64,000 nucleotides of DNA from Gammaproteobacteria bacterium (GCA_016882265.1 VGVB01000001.1:1-64000); one strand, 5' to 3'. Positions 41,927 through 50,192 are shown, numbered from the stretch's first letter. Numbers and translations: made by a program. Notes: generated by a model from the letters alone, not told the origin.

Positions 41927-42871
41927 TCAGTGAAGATTGACGCACGCGCCCGGTGCCACGCCCGCGCAGGTTCCCGGCATCGGTCGTTGGCCGGTCGGGC
42001 TGCAGCTCAGAGTCGCGGGACCCGGGCCGGACGCCGGGCAGGCGCTCGCGGGCGTCGGACAGCCATCGCCGCTGTTGCAGGTGGAGGCGCCGGCGGGAAC
42101 GTCGGCGCGGCGGTAGCAGGTGTTTGCCGACCAGCCCCAGTAATAGTTCGCGCAACCAATGGCGCCGCAGTTGCTGCTGCCGTCGCACGCCAACGTGGAC
42201 GCTTCAGCGGGCGAACTCTGCACCGTTAGCATGCCGGCGACGAAATTCGCTCCAGTGACCGTCGCGTTGATCTGCACCCCCATCGAGGCGGGTACCGGAG
42301 CCGTATTGACCGTCGCGAGGACGACGCTCTTGCCCGCGGGGACGGTCACCGACGCAGGCTGCACGACCTGACCGGCGCTCGTGTTGTCAAGGCTCACGAC
42401 GACTCCCGGGTAGACCGCCTGTCGTGACAGTGTGACTGTCAGTTCAGATGTCGCGCCTCCCACGACGGTGACCGGCGAGGTCTTGACACTCGCGACCGCG
42501 GCTGCGGGCAATACGGTAAGCGTGCGTTGCGGTCGCACTGATTCAGTGGGTGGCGAGGCCGTGACCTGGACGGCGACTTTAGCGGGAACTGGTTGATTGG
42601 ATATCTCGATCACGAAACGCGCCACAGCCGCACCGGCGGGTACGGTCACGCTGGCGGGTACCGCAGCGATCGCCTGGTTACTGCTCGCGAGCGGCACAAC
42701 AACCTTGTCTCGCGCCGGGGAGGAGAGGGTCAGTGTGGCTCGCAGCCTGGCACTGGTCTCGACCGCGCTGGTCTCGGGATCGAACGTGAGGGTGGCCGAC
42801 TGTGCGGACAAGCCGGCCGTCAGCAGCAAGCTGCCGACGGTGAGGCGAGCCGCACGATGCCCTGAGTGCAT
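41927..42871 (-). CDS. Secreted protein with Ig-like repeats and Cys-rich C-terminus
   Basis: Signal peptide; PASVTVPAGAAVARFVI / PASVTVPAGKSVVLATV repeats; LACDGSSNCGAIGCANYYWGWSANTCYRR... Confidence 0.65.
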   Translation of the reverse strand: MHSGHRAARLTVGSLLLTAGLSAQSATLTFDPETSAVETSARLRATLTLSSPARDKVVVPLASSNQAIAAVPASVTVPAGAAVARFVIEISNQPVPAKVAVQVTASPPTESVRPQRTLTVLPAAAVASVKTSPVTVVGGATSELTVTLSRQAVYPGVVVSLDNTSAGQVVQPASVTVPAGKSVVLATVNTAPVPASMGVQINATVTGANFVAGMLTVQSSPAEASTLACDGSSNCGAIGCANYYWGWSANTCYRRADVPAGASTCNSGDGCPTPASACPASGPGPATLSCSPTGQRPMPGTCAGVAPGACVNLH

Positions 42872-43075
42872 GGCGATTCCTCCTTTCTCCCGACTTTCGT
42901 GTGCAGCACCGAACTGATGGCCATTGAGGAATAGGACGTCCAAACGGTGATTTCCCGAGTGACAACTCGACGCTGCACTACCTCGAGGACCAGCAGTGGC
43001 CTGAGATGCTGATCCGCCGCCAGGGAATTTCCGGATCAGCCGACTTCATTGCTGTTCAAGATATCCGACATTCGA

Positions 43076-43245
43076 CCGGCAGGCCATGCCGGCATCACCT
43101 GATCGGAGGCACGGCGGCGAGTCTGGCGATGGCGGAGGCGGGGCTCGAGTTCCGGGCCACGAAGGACCTGGAAATCGTCCTGCACCTCGAAGCGCTCAGC
43201 TCGTCATGCTCGAGCTCTTCTGCCGGGCCCCCGAGGGGATCGGGC
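43076..43245 (+). pseudogene. Nucleotidyltransferase (AbiEii-like) N-terminal remnant
   Basis: HHLIGGTAASLAMAEAGLEFRATKDLEIVLHLEAL, with frame loss immediately after. Confidence 0.6.
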
Positions 43246-43292
43246 TCACCGAAGAATGCTAGTCGGTCCGGTCACCACGGCGGATTGACCGA

Positions 43293-44534
43293 CTAACGCC
43301 AAAGGCATGACAGCGGTGCCGCGAAGAGATGATCGCCGAACCCGATCACTGCGTCCCCATCGTGGAGGACCACGCCCGTCCGGAAGTTCCTGCCTGCCGC
43401 CCCTGCCAACTTGCGCAGTCCGGCGAAGTCCGCGGGTCGAACGGTTGCCGACGCCTTGATCTCAATCCCGACGACTCCGCCGGAGTCGTCTTCGATCACG
43501 ATATCGACCTCATTCTGGTCCTTGTCGCGATAGTGGTAGAGGGCGACCGGTCGCCCACCGACTGCCGCCATCTTGAGCACTTCCGTGAATGCGAAGGTCT
43601 CGAGCAGAACGCCCAGTGCCGAGCGATCACCGGCAACGCGCTCCGGCGTCACACCCAGCAATGCGGCCAATAAGCCTGAATCGAGGAATTGCAGCTTCGG
43701 CGTCTTGACCAGGCGACTCAGTCGATTGCTGTGCCACGGCTCCAGACGACGGACCAGGAACAACTGCTCCAGCACGCCCAGGTACCTGCGCGCGGTCTTC
43801 TCGTCCAGGCCAATCTGACCGCCGAGCCGGGCGAAATTGGTCAACTGCCCCGAGTGCTGCGCGAGGATACGCAGCAGTCGCGGCAGCACATCCAGCCTTT
43901 CGATCGACGAGATGTCGCGAACATCCCGCTGCACAATGGCGGCGATGTAGTCGCGCGCCCAGTTGCGACGTCGCGCAGGGTCGGCGCGCCGCAACATCTC
44001 CGGATAGCCACCACGCAGGGCGCGCTGTACCAGTTTCGCGTCCGCCGCGGACTCAAACGACTCCGGTGCCATCCGCGCAAACGCCTGATCCACAAAGCGG
44101 CCGGTGATGCGCCCCAGCTCGGACTGCGACAGGGGCCACAAGGTCACGACCTCCATGCGCCCAGCCAGACTGTCGGACACGGTTGGCAACGTGAGCAGGT
44201 CGGCCGAGCCGGTGAGCAGAAACCGACCTGGGCGCCGATCCTGATCGACAGACAGCTTGATCGCGCGCAGCAGTTCCGGCGCCCGCTGCACCTCATCCAG
44301 GATGACACGGTCGACAGGACGCAGGAAACCCACCGGGTCATCGCGTGCTGCAGTCAGCGCCGTTTCATCATCCAGGCTGATGTACCGCCTGCCGTGCACC
44401 GCGAAACCTCGCACCAGTGTGGTCTTGCCACACTGCCGCGGGCCGTTGACCATGACCACCGGTGTATCCGCAAGCGCAGTTGCCACCTGCCTGGCCGCGT
44501 GGCGGGGAATGAGGGCATCGTCGGTTGTTGGCAC
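43293..44534 (-). CDS. AAA ATPase with DUF4143 C-terminal domain
   Basis: VVMVNGPRQCGKTTLVR Walker A, VDRVILDEVQRAPELLRAIK Walker B, C-terminal nuclease-like YHYRDKDQNEVDIVIED. GTG start chosen downstream of the TATAAT element. Confidence 0.88.
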   Translation of the reverse strand: MPTTDDALIPRHAARQVATALADTPVVMVNGPRQCGKTTLVRGFAVHGRRYISLDDETALTAARDDPVGFLRPVDRVILDEVQRAPELLRAIKLSVDQDRRPGRFLLTGSADLLTLPTVSDSLAGRMEVVTLWPLSQSELGRITGRFVDQAFARMAPESFESAADAKLVQRALRGGYPEMLRRADPARRRNWARDYIAAIVQRDVRDISSIERLDVLPRLLRILAQHSGQLTNFARLGGQIGLDEKTARRYLGVLEQLFLVRRLEPWHSNRLSRLVKTPKLQFLDSGLLAALLGVTPERVAGDRSALGVLLETFAFTEVLKMAAVGGRPVALYHYRDKDQNEVDIVIEDDSGGVVGIEIKASATVRPADFAGLRKLAGAAGRNFRTGVVLHDGDAVIGFGDHLFAAPLSCLWR

Positions 44535-44566
44535 GTCGTCAATCCCGGATCGGCGGAGTCGTCTGA

Positions 44567-44616
44567 TCCGGATTATATGACCGACCATTCCGGATTACGA
44601 GATCGCCCAATCCGGA
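44567..44616. promoter_or_regulatory. Three TCCGGATT octamers phased at ~20-22 bp upstream of the DUF4143 ATPase, overlapping a TATAAT box
   Basis: TCCGGATT at 44567-44574 and 44589-44596; AATCCGGA at 44609-44616; TATAAT on minus strand at 44572-44577. Confidence 0.55.
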
Positions 44617-44667
44617 CGCTCTGGGCTTCGAATCGCCCAGGAGGACCGATCGAACAGCCACCCGCCC

Positions 44668-45107
44668 CGCTCACCGCGTCACGATTACCGCCGAGCCGTG
44701 GCCGAACAGGCCCTGGTTGCAGGTGATGCCGGCGCGGGCGCCCGCGACCTGGCGGGCACCGGCCTGGCTGCGAAGTTGCCAGACGAGTTCACAGACCTGG
44801 GCCAGCGCCTGGGCCGGCACGGCCTCGCCGAAGCAGGCGAGGCCGCCGGACGGGTTGACCGGGATGCGGCCACCGAGGCGCGGAAGCTGGCCGGTGCGGC
44901 GGTCACGGCGCCATCGGTCGCGAGATCCGGCATCTCGAGCAGCGCCGACGGGAAGGTCGGCGTCACGACCGAGATCGCGGCGAGGCGTGGCGCGTCGCCG
45001 CGGCCGAGCCGGCGCGCGTAATCGCGGCTGGCGAGCACCAGCGCCGCGCCGCCATCGGAGGTCGCGCAGATGTCCATCAGCCGCAGCGGTGCGGCGACGA
45101 TTGCGGA
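44668..45107 (-). pseudogene. 3' fragment of a thiolase gene with internal 166-bp deletion
   Basis: Closely matches 47665-47876 and 48037-48268 of the intact thiolase; the deletion junction lies in a shared GGCGCG. Confidence 0.88.
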
Positions 45108-45179
45108 CGCGGACCTGCTCATCGGCGCCGCGTGTGTAGCCCGCGCCGAGCATGAACCCTTCCTTGCTGCCGAGAGATC

Positions 45180-45542
45180 TCAGGGATCCGGGAACTCGGA
45201 GAGGAGCTGTTCAAGCACCTCGAGAAGGGCCGGGGCTTTGCCTGTCGCGGCTTCGTAGACGGTCGTGTGATCGAGCGAGGCGTAGCCGTGTGCCAGGACA
45301 TTCCGGAAGGCAACGATTACTGGACCGTCGGGGATTCTGGCAAACACCTCGGGTACCTGTTTGCGCAGTTGGCCCAGTGCGTCGCCGGCGATCTCCAATT
45401 CGCGCTCGATCGCTGCCTGACAGAAGTCATCCTTGAGATAGTCGGCCAGCGACCGCTGACCCATGAAGGCGGATGTCTTGCGCAACGCCGTCAGCGCCAG
45501 TTCCAGATAGACGTCAGGCCGCCGCTGCATATACGGGCACAC
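45180..45542 (-). CDS. HEPN-domain toxin (HepT-like, DUF86)
   Basis: RX4-6H motif in VIVAFRNVLAHGYASLDHTTVYE; paired with MntA-like protein. Confidence 0.85.
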   Translation of the reverse strand: MCPYMQRRPDVYLELALTALRKTSAFMGQRSLADYLKDDFCQAAIERELEIAGDALGQLRKQVPEVFARIPDGPVIVAFRNVLAHGYASLDHTTVYEAATGKAPALLEVLEQLLSEFPDP

Positions 45543-45828
45543 GTGTCCGGTCGACGATCCGCTTCAGGCGCTGGCTCCGCATCGCGTTCAGTTCGACGAG
45601 GTCCACCGGGCGCTCGAACAGCGATTCGAGCGATTCCTTGAGGCCAAAGTACCGATCGACGCGGCTACCTGCCCCCGCGGAATCGAAATCGACGACCAGG
45701 TCGATGTCGCTCGAGTCGGGATCAAAGTCCGGCCGAAGGGCAGAACCGAACACGTCGAGGCGCCGTACTCCATACCGCCGGCACAGAGTGGCTATCGCTG
45801 CGTGACGACTACTGATGAGCGGATGCAT
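45514..45828 (-). CDS. MNT-domain nucleotidyltransferase antitoxin (MntA-like)
   Basis: RLDVFGSALRPDFDPDSSDIDLVVDFD: GSx10DxD polymerase-beta motif. Confidence 0.85.
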   Translation of the reverse strand: MHPLISSRHAAIATLCRRYGVRRLDVFGSALRPDFDPDSSDIDLVVDFDSAGAGSRVDRYFGLKESLESLFERPVDLVELNAMRSQRLKRIVDRTRVPVYAAAA

Positions 45829-45859
45829 ACCGATTCCCCTACCGATGAGGATTGTAGCC

Positions 45860-46413
45860 GGTTTTCGCTGCACGAACGTGACCGCCCCGCAGCGGGCCCC
45901 GCGCGGCGCGCCGGGGCAGCGGCAGCGCAGACCCGACTCGATCGCCCGCAGCACGCAGCGCCGGACACGGCCGAGCAGTACCGGGTCGCGGTGCAGGAAG
46001 TAGCGCAGGCGCCGGGGGAACGTGATCACCCACTGGCGCACCGCCACCTGCGGGAACACGTGCTCGACCAGATGGGCGGCCGTCTCGGCCATGCGCCGGG
46101 TGGTGCAGGACGGGCAGATGCCGCGGCCCTTGCAGGAGAATGCGACCAGGAAGTCGTGGCCGCAGGTGCCGCAGCGGGCGCGGGCGAAGCCGCAGGCGAG
46201 GATGCCGCACTCGAGAAAGCCCCGGAGTTCGCGCTCGACGTGGCGCGGGATCGGGGCCGCGTCGGGATCCCGCTCCCGGATCCGTGCCAGCCAGGTCTCG
46301 AGGTGCTGCTGGACGAGCCGGTAGAGCGCCGTGCGCTCGGGCCGGCGGCGACGGTAGACCCGGGCGGCGGCGGAGCCGATCGCGGGACTGCAGTGCGGGC
46401 GGGCGGCCGACAT
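45860..46413 (-). mobile_element. IS91-family transposase N-terminal fragment (zinc-binding domain)
   Basis: ALYRLVQQHLETWLARIRERD..CGILACGFARARCGTCGHDFLVAFSCKGRGICPSCTTRRMAETAAHLVEHVFPQVAVRQWVITFPRRLRYFLHRDP..GAVTFVQR, then homology stops. Confidence 0.82.
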
Positions 46414-46569
46414 CCGTGTCTGGCGCTGGCCGGTGAGTCTGCTGACCGTAGGCGCCGGCCGCCGCCCGCGCGCGCCGGTAATTGCATGTGATCATGCAGA
46501 AAGGGACATTCTCCGCCGGAGCGCGCCAGGAACAGGACTGCGCCGGTGCTTATGCAACTACTTGTATTG

Positions 46570-46589
46570 ATATACCAGTACTGATATAT
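46570..46589. promoter_or_regulatory. 20-bp near-perfect palindrome (probable HigA operator)
   Basis: ATATACCAGTACTGATATAT: 9 of 10 base pairs symmetric, 8 bp upstream of the higB start. Confidence 0.65.
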
Positions 46590-46597
46590 TCCAGGCC

Positions 46598-46951
46598 GTG
46601 CAGCCCAAGAGACCCAAAGCGCCGCAGATGAAGCCGCTGGAGTTTCTCGGCTCCAGCCGCGACGACTTGGCGCGCATGCCGGCTGACGTCCGGCATGAAA
46701 TCGGTGTGGAACTGATGCGGGTGCAGTTTGGTGGACAACCCACGGACTTCAAGCCGATGTCCGCGGTGGGTGCCGGCGTCTACGAGATTCGCGTCCGGGA
46801 CGCGTCAGGCGCGTACCGCGCGATGTATGTGGCCAGGTTCGAGGTCGCTATCTATGTGTTGCATGCCTTCCAGAAAAAGACACAGCAGACAGCGAAGGCC
46901 GATATCGCACTGGCGAAAGTCCGCTACCGGATGATTGGAGAAAAGCCATGA
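46598..46951 (+). CDS. HigB/Gp49-like toxin
   Basis: KPLEFLGSSRDDLARMPADVRHEIGVELMRVQFGGQPTDFKPMSAVGAGVYEIRVRDASGAYRAMYVARF..VLHAFQKKTQQT. Confidence 0.87.
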   Translation: MQPKRPKAPQMKPLEFLGSSRDDLARMPADVRHEIGVELMRVQFGGQPTDFKPMSAVGAGVYEIRVRDASGAYRAMYVARFEVAIYVLHAFQKKTQQTAKADIALAKVRYRMIGEKP

Positions 46952-47259
46952 GCAAGAAGACTGATCCTCGCTTGTCTGATACCCGCCGGATCAAGGGCAG
47001 CGGCAATGTGTTCCTCGATCTGGGCTTCGATCCAGCGGAGGCCAAGGTCATGGCGCTGCGCGCCGAGGTGATGATCCGCATGGAGCAGCACCTGAAGGCG
47101 CAAGGCTGGACTCAGGCGGAGGCCGCCAGGCGCCTTCGCATTACCCAGCCCCGTGTTTCGCGACTCATCAAAGGCCGGTGGCAGGATTTCAGCCTGGACA
47201 TGCTGCTCACATTGGCTGCGCGCGCAGGACTCGAGCCGGAACTGCGTCTGGCCGCCTGA
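46948..47259 (+). CDS. XRE-family antitoxin (HigA-like)
   Basis: GNVFLDLGFDPAEAKVMALRAEVMIRMEQHLKAQGWTQAEAARRLRITQPRVSRLIKGRWQDFSLDMLLTLAARAG. Confidence 0.88.
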   Translation: MSKKTDPRLSDTRRIKGSGNVFLDLGFDPAEAKVMALRAEVMIRMEQHLKAQGWTQAEAARRLRITQPRVSRLIKGRWQDFSLDMLLTLAARAGLEPELRLAA

Positions 47260-47318
47260 GGCAGCGGCAGACCGAGAGCCGTTTCTCATCAGAAGCGCGA
47301 ACGATGATGGAGAAAGCC

Positions 47319-47615
47319 ATGGCACGCAAGCAGACAAACCCCTACGCGGGGAGTGACTTCGAAGACTTCCTGGCCGAAGAGGGGCGACTGGAGGAAGCGA
47401 CTGCGCTGGCGATCAAGCGCGTGCTTTCCTGGAAACTGGCCCAGGCCATGAAAGCCGGTGCCGTGTCGCAGGCCGAGCTGGCGAGGCGAATGAAGACGAG
47501 CCGTGCGGTCGTGCACCGTCTGCTCGATGCGACCGATCCGTCCGTGACGCTCTCGACGATCAGCAAGGCCGCGACGACCCTCGGACGCAGCGTCCGGGTC
47601 GAGCTGGCGGAATAG
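47319..47615 (+). CDS. Second XRE-family antitoxin-like protein with no adjacent toxin
   Basis: DFEDFLAEEGRLEEATALAIKRVLSWKLAQAMKAGAVSQAELARRMKTSRAVVHRLLDATDPSVTLSTISKAATTLGRSV. Confidence 0.85.
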   Translation: MARKQTNPYAGSDFEDFLAEEGRLEEATALAIKRVLSWKLAQAMKAGAVSQAELARRMKTSRAVVHRLLDATDPSVTLSTISKAATTLGRSVRVELAE

Positions 47616-47664
47616 AGACCCGCAGCGGCAGCCCAAGCGGGCGATGGCCCGCCGCCCGCCCCGC

Positions 47665-48846
47665 TCACCGCGTCACGATCACCGCCGAGCCGTGGCCGAA
47701 CAGGCCCTGGTTGCAGGTGATGCCGGCGCGCGCGCCCTCGACCTGGCGGGCGCCGGCCTGGCCGCGCAGTTGCCAGACGAGTTCGCAGACCTGGGCCAGC
47801 GCCTGGGCCGGTACGGCCTCGCCGAAGCAGGCCAGCCCGCCGGAGGGATTGACCGGGATGCGACCACCGAGGCGCGTCGCGCCGCTGCGCAGCAGCGCCG
47901 CCGCCTCGCCGCGCGGGCAGAGCTGCAGGTCCTCGATCCAGTCGAGCTCGAGCGCGGTGGACAGGTCATAGACCTCGGCGAGATCGATGTCCTCGGGCCC
48001 GAGCCCGGCTTCCTCGTAGGCCTTCCGCGGCAGCGCGGCGCGAAAGCTGGCTGGTGCGGCGGTCACGGCGCCGTCGGTCGCGAGATCCGGCATCTCGAGC
48101 AGCGCCGACGGGAAGGTCGGCGTCACGACCGAGATCGCGGCGAGGCGTGGCGCATCGCCGCGGCCGAGCCGGCGCGCGTAGTCGCGACTGGCGAGCACCA
48201 GCGCGGCGCCGCCATCGGAGGTCGCGCAGATGTCCATCAGCCGCAGCGGCGCGGCGACGATCGCCGAAGCCGCGACTTCCTCCGGCGTGAACCGCTTGCG
48301 GTAGCGCGCGAGCTCGTTGTGCGCACCGTGTTCCGAGTTCTTGACCTTGACCAGCGCGAAGTCCTCGACCGTGTCGCCGTAGAGGTGCATGCGCCGCTGC
48401 GCGTACAGGCCGAAGTAGGTTGGGTTGGTCACGCCAATGCGGAACCGGACCCAGTCCGGGTCGTCGGGCCGCTCGCCGCGCGCTGGTGCCAGGAAGCCCT
48501 TCGGCGTGGTGTCGGCGCCGACCACCAGCGCCAGCTCGACCTCGCCGCCCAGGATCTTCGCCCGCGCCGCGGCGAGCGCCTGCGAGCCGGTCGCGCAGGC
48601 GGCGTAGCTGCTGTTGACCTCGGCGCCCTGCCAGCCGAGCGCCTGGGCGAAGGTCGCGCCGGCGACATAGCCGGGATAGCCGCAGCGCATCGTCGCCCCG
48701 CCGGAGACGAAGCGGATGTCGCGCCAGGCGACCCCGGCATCCGCGAGCGCGGCACGCGCCGCAGCCACGCCGTACTCGACGAAGTTGCGCCCCCACTTGC
48801 CCCACGGGTGCATGCCGGCGCCGAGGATCACCACTTCACGGCTCAT
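47665..48846 (-). CDS. Thiolase family protein (acetyl-CoA acetyltransferase-like)
   Basis: MSREVVILGAGMHPWGKWGRNFVEYGVAAARAAL..CATGSQALAAARAKI..NPSGGLACFGEAVPAQALAQVCELVWQLRG..NQGLFGHGSAVIV. Confidence 0.9.
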   Translation of the reverse strand: MSREVVILGAGMHPWGKWGRNFVEYGVAAARAALADAGVAWRDIRFVSGGATMRCGYPGYVAGATFAQALGWQGAEVNSSYAACATGSQALAAARAKILGGEVELALVVGADTTPKGFLAPARGERPDDPDWVRFRIGVTNPTYFGLYAQRRMHLYGDTVEDFALVKVKNSEHGAHNELARYRKRFTPEEVAASAIVAAPLRLMDICATSDGGAALVLASRDYARRLGRGDAPRLAAISVVTPTFPSALLEMPDLATDGAVTAAPASFRAALPRKAYEEAGLGPEDIDLAEVYDLSTALELDWIEDLQLCPRGEAAALLRSGATRLGGRIPVNPSGGLACFGEAVPAQALAQVCELVWQLRGQAGARQVEGARAGITCNQGLFGHGSAVIVTR

Positions 48847-49295
48847 GGCGCGGCTCCCGCCGGGCGCCACTTCCAGAGCAGCCGGCCGGCCGGCTCGTTC
48901 TCCGCCGGGACCGGCTCGAGCACCAGTTCCATGGCCATGCCGATGCGAAGCTGCTCGACGCTCATGCCGGCGGCAACCTGGCCGAGCACGATCATCCGCT
49001 CCTGCTCCAGCTCGACGGCGGCGAGCGCGAACGGTACGAAGGGTTCGGCCGCGAGGTACGGCGCCGGCGGCTGGTAGCTCGCGGTCGTGAACGACCAAAG
49101 CTGACCGCTGCGGCTGAGCGGGACGTCCTCGAGGCGCGAGTCCGTGCAGTCCGGATTACGGCAGCCGGCCGCGAGGCGCGGAAAGTAGTGGCTGCCGCAG
49201 CCGGCGCAGCGGCTGCCGATCAATTGCGGCTGGTCGCCGAGCGTGTACCAGCCGGGCAGCAGCGGCTCGGCGGGTGGCATAGAGGTCGATGGCAT
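48843..49295 (-). CDS. DUF35 / OB-fold zinc-ribbon protein partner of thiolase
   Basis: QLIGSRCAGCGSHYFPRLAAGCRNPDC Zn ribbon plus OB-fold. Confidence 0.88.
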   Translation of the reverse strand: MPSTSMPPAEPLLPGWYTLGDQPQLIGSRCAGCGSHYFPRLAAGCRNPDCTDSRLEDVPLSRSGQLWSFTTASYQPPAPYLAAEPFVPFALAAVELEQERMIVLGQVAAGMSVEQLRIGMAMELVLEPVPAENEPAGRLLWKWRPAGAAP

Positions 49296-49349
49296 GGACT
49301 TCTCCCGGAACGCTGATTGTGCCCGGGCCTGGCCGCGGCCGCGACCTCC

Positions 49350-49390
49350 AAACGGATCAGTCGTCCTCGCCGCAGACGTCGGCGATCGCG
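49350..49390. repeat. Direct repeat: displaced 3' end of nitronate monooxygenase
   Basis: AAACGGATCAGTCGTCCTCGCCGCAGACGTCGGCGATCGCG, 40/41 identical to 50152-50192. Confidence 0.93.
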
Positions 49391-49392
49391 GT

Positions 49393-49821
49393 CTATTCAG
49401 TTCGGCTTACGACCAGCAGCGATCGGTCCTGTGCGTTGGCTTTGACCTGTGCGACCAGATCGCGTGTCATCACACCGGGCAGCAATCCATAGGAATAGCC
49501 GCCGCCCGGCACCGGACGCAAGTCCGGCCCCGGCCAGATGAAGCGGTTGACTTCAGTGGTGATGATCCAGGAACGCTGGTCGTCAAGGTGCAGGCGCATT
49601 TTCGTCGCGGCGCGAATCTCGATCGCTCTTTCCAGTACTTCGGGTGGTGTGTGCGTGATCGGGCAGATATAGGTTTCCAGTTCCCGATGTTCATTGACCC
49701 GCAGGTGAACGATCACGCAGGGGCGGTCCTTGCTGCCTTCCTCGCGAGCCTGTCGCGCTTCGCTCCACCAGAGATACGCATGGCGGATTACCAGGCCGAT
49801 TTCCGGCTCGAGTTCCGCCAT
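49393..49821 (-). CDS. PemK/MazF-like toxin
   Basis: KDRPCVIVHLRVNEHRELETYICPITHTPPE..WIITTEVNRFIWPGPDLRPVPGG; stop codon begins 2 nt after the repeat. Confidence 0.7.
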   Translation of the reverse strand: MAELEPEIGLVIRHAYLWWSEARQAREEGSKDRPCVIVHLRVNEHRELETYICPITHTPPEVLERAIEIRAATKMRLHLDDQRSWIITTEVNRFIWPGPDLRPVPGGGYSYGLLPGVMTRDLVAQVKANAQDRSLLVVSRTE

Positions 49822-49824
49822 CGC

Positions 49825-50082
49825 TCAGGACTGGCATTCGTTGTCGAATTCCGCAGCGACTTCGGGGACGGGAACGGTGCCAAGTTCGTTCACGACATCC
49901 TGCGGAAGCTGGGTGACGTGAAAGGCTCTTTGCTCGTAGCGTCGCAGCCGGGCATAGTCTTCCGCCCCTATTACCACCACGTCATCGCGGCCGTGGTTGG
50001 TGACGACAACCGGCTCGCGATGCGCCATCACGCGATAGCGCCCGAACTCGCGCGTGAACTGGCCGGAGGTGACTCTGGTCAT
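49825..50082 (-). CDS. Phd/YefM-like antitoxin
   Basis: MTRVTSGQFTREFGRYRVMAHREPVVVTNHGRDDVVVIGAEDYARLRRYE. Confidence 0.85.
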   Translation of the reverse strand: MTRVTSGQFTREFGRYRVMAHREPVVVTNHGRDDVVVIGAEDYARLRRYEQRAFHVTQLPQDVVNELGTVPVPEVAAEFDNECQS

Positions 50083-50151
50083 TAACGGGGCCCTTCAATT
50101 TCCAGGAGCATCGTAACGCTGATTTTCCATGTTTACCAGATAATACGTGAA

Positions 50152-50192
50152 AAACGGATCAGTCGTCCTCGCCGCAGACGTCGGCCATCGCG
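50152..50192. repeat. Direct repeat: native 3' end of nitronate monooxygenase
   Basis: AAACGGATCAGTCGTCCTCGCCGCAGACGTCGGCCATCGCG; includes the TGA stop of the 50159 gene. Confidence 0.93.

Noticed and set aside
46483-46500. GCATG-TGAT-CATGC hairpin as IS91 oriIS/terIS
   Set aside because: Too short and no conserved IS91 terminus recognised next to it.
50152-50192. Chance match or ordinary transposon target duplication for the 41-bp repeat
   Set aside because: 40/41 identity including a stop codon and downstream bases is too long for chance or for typical target-site duplications.
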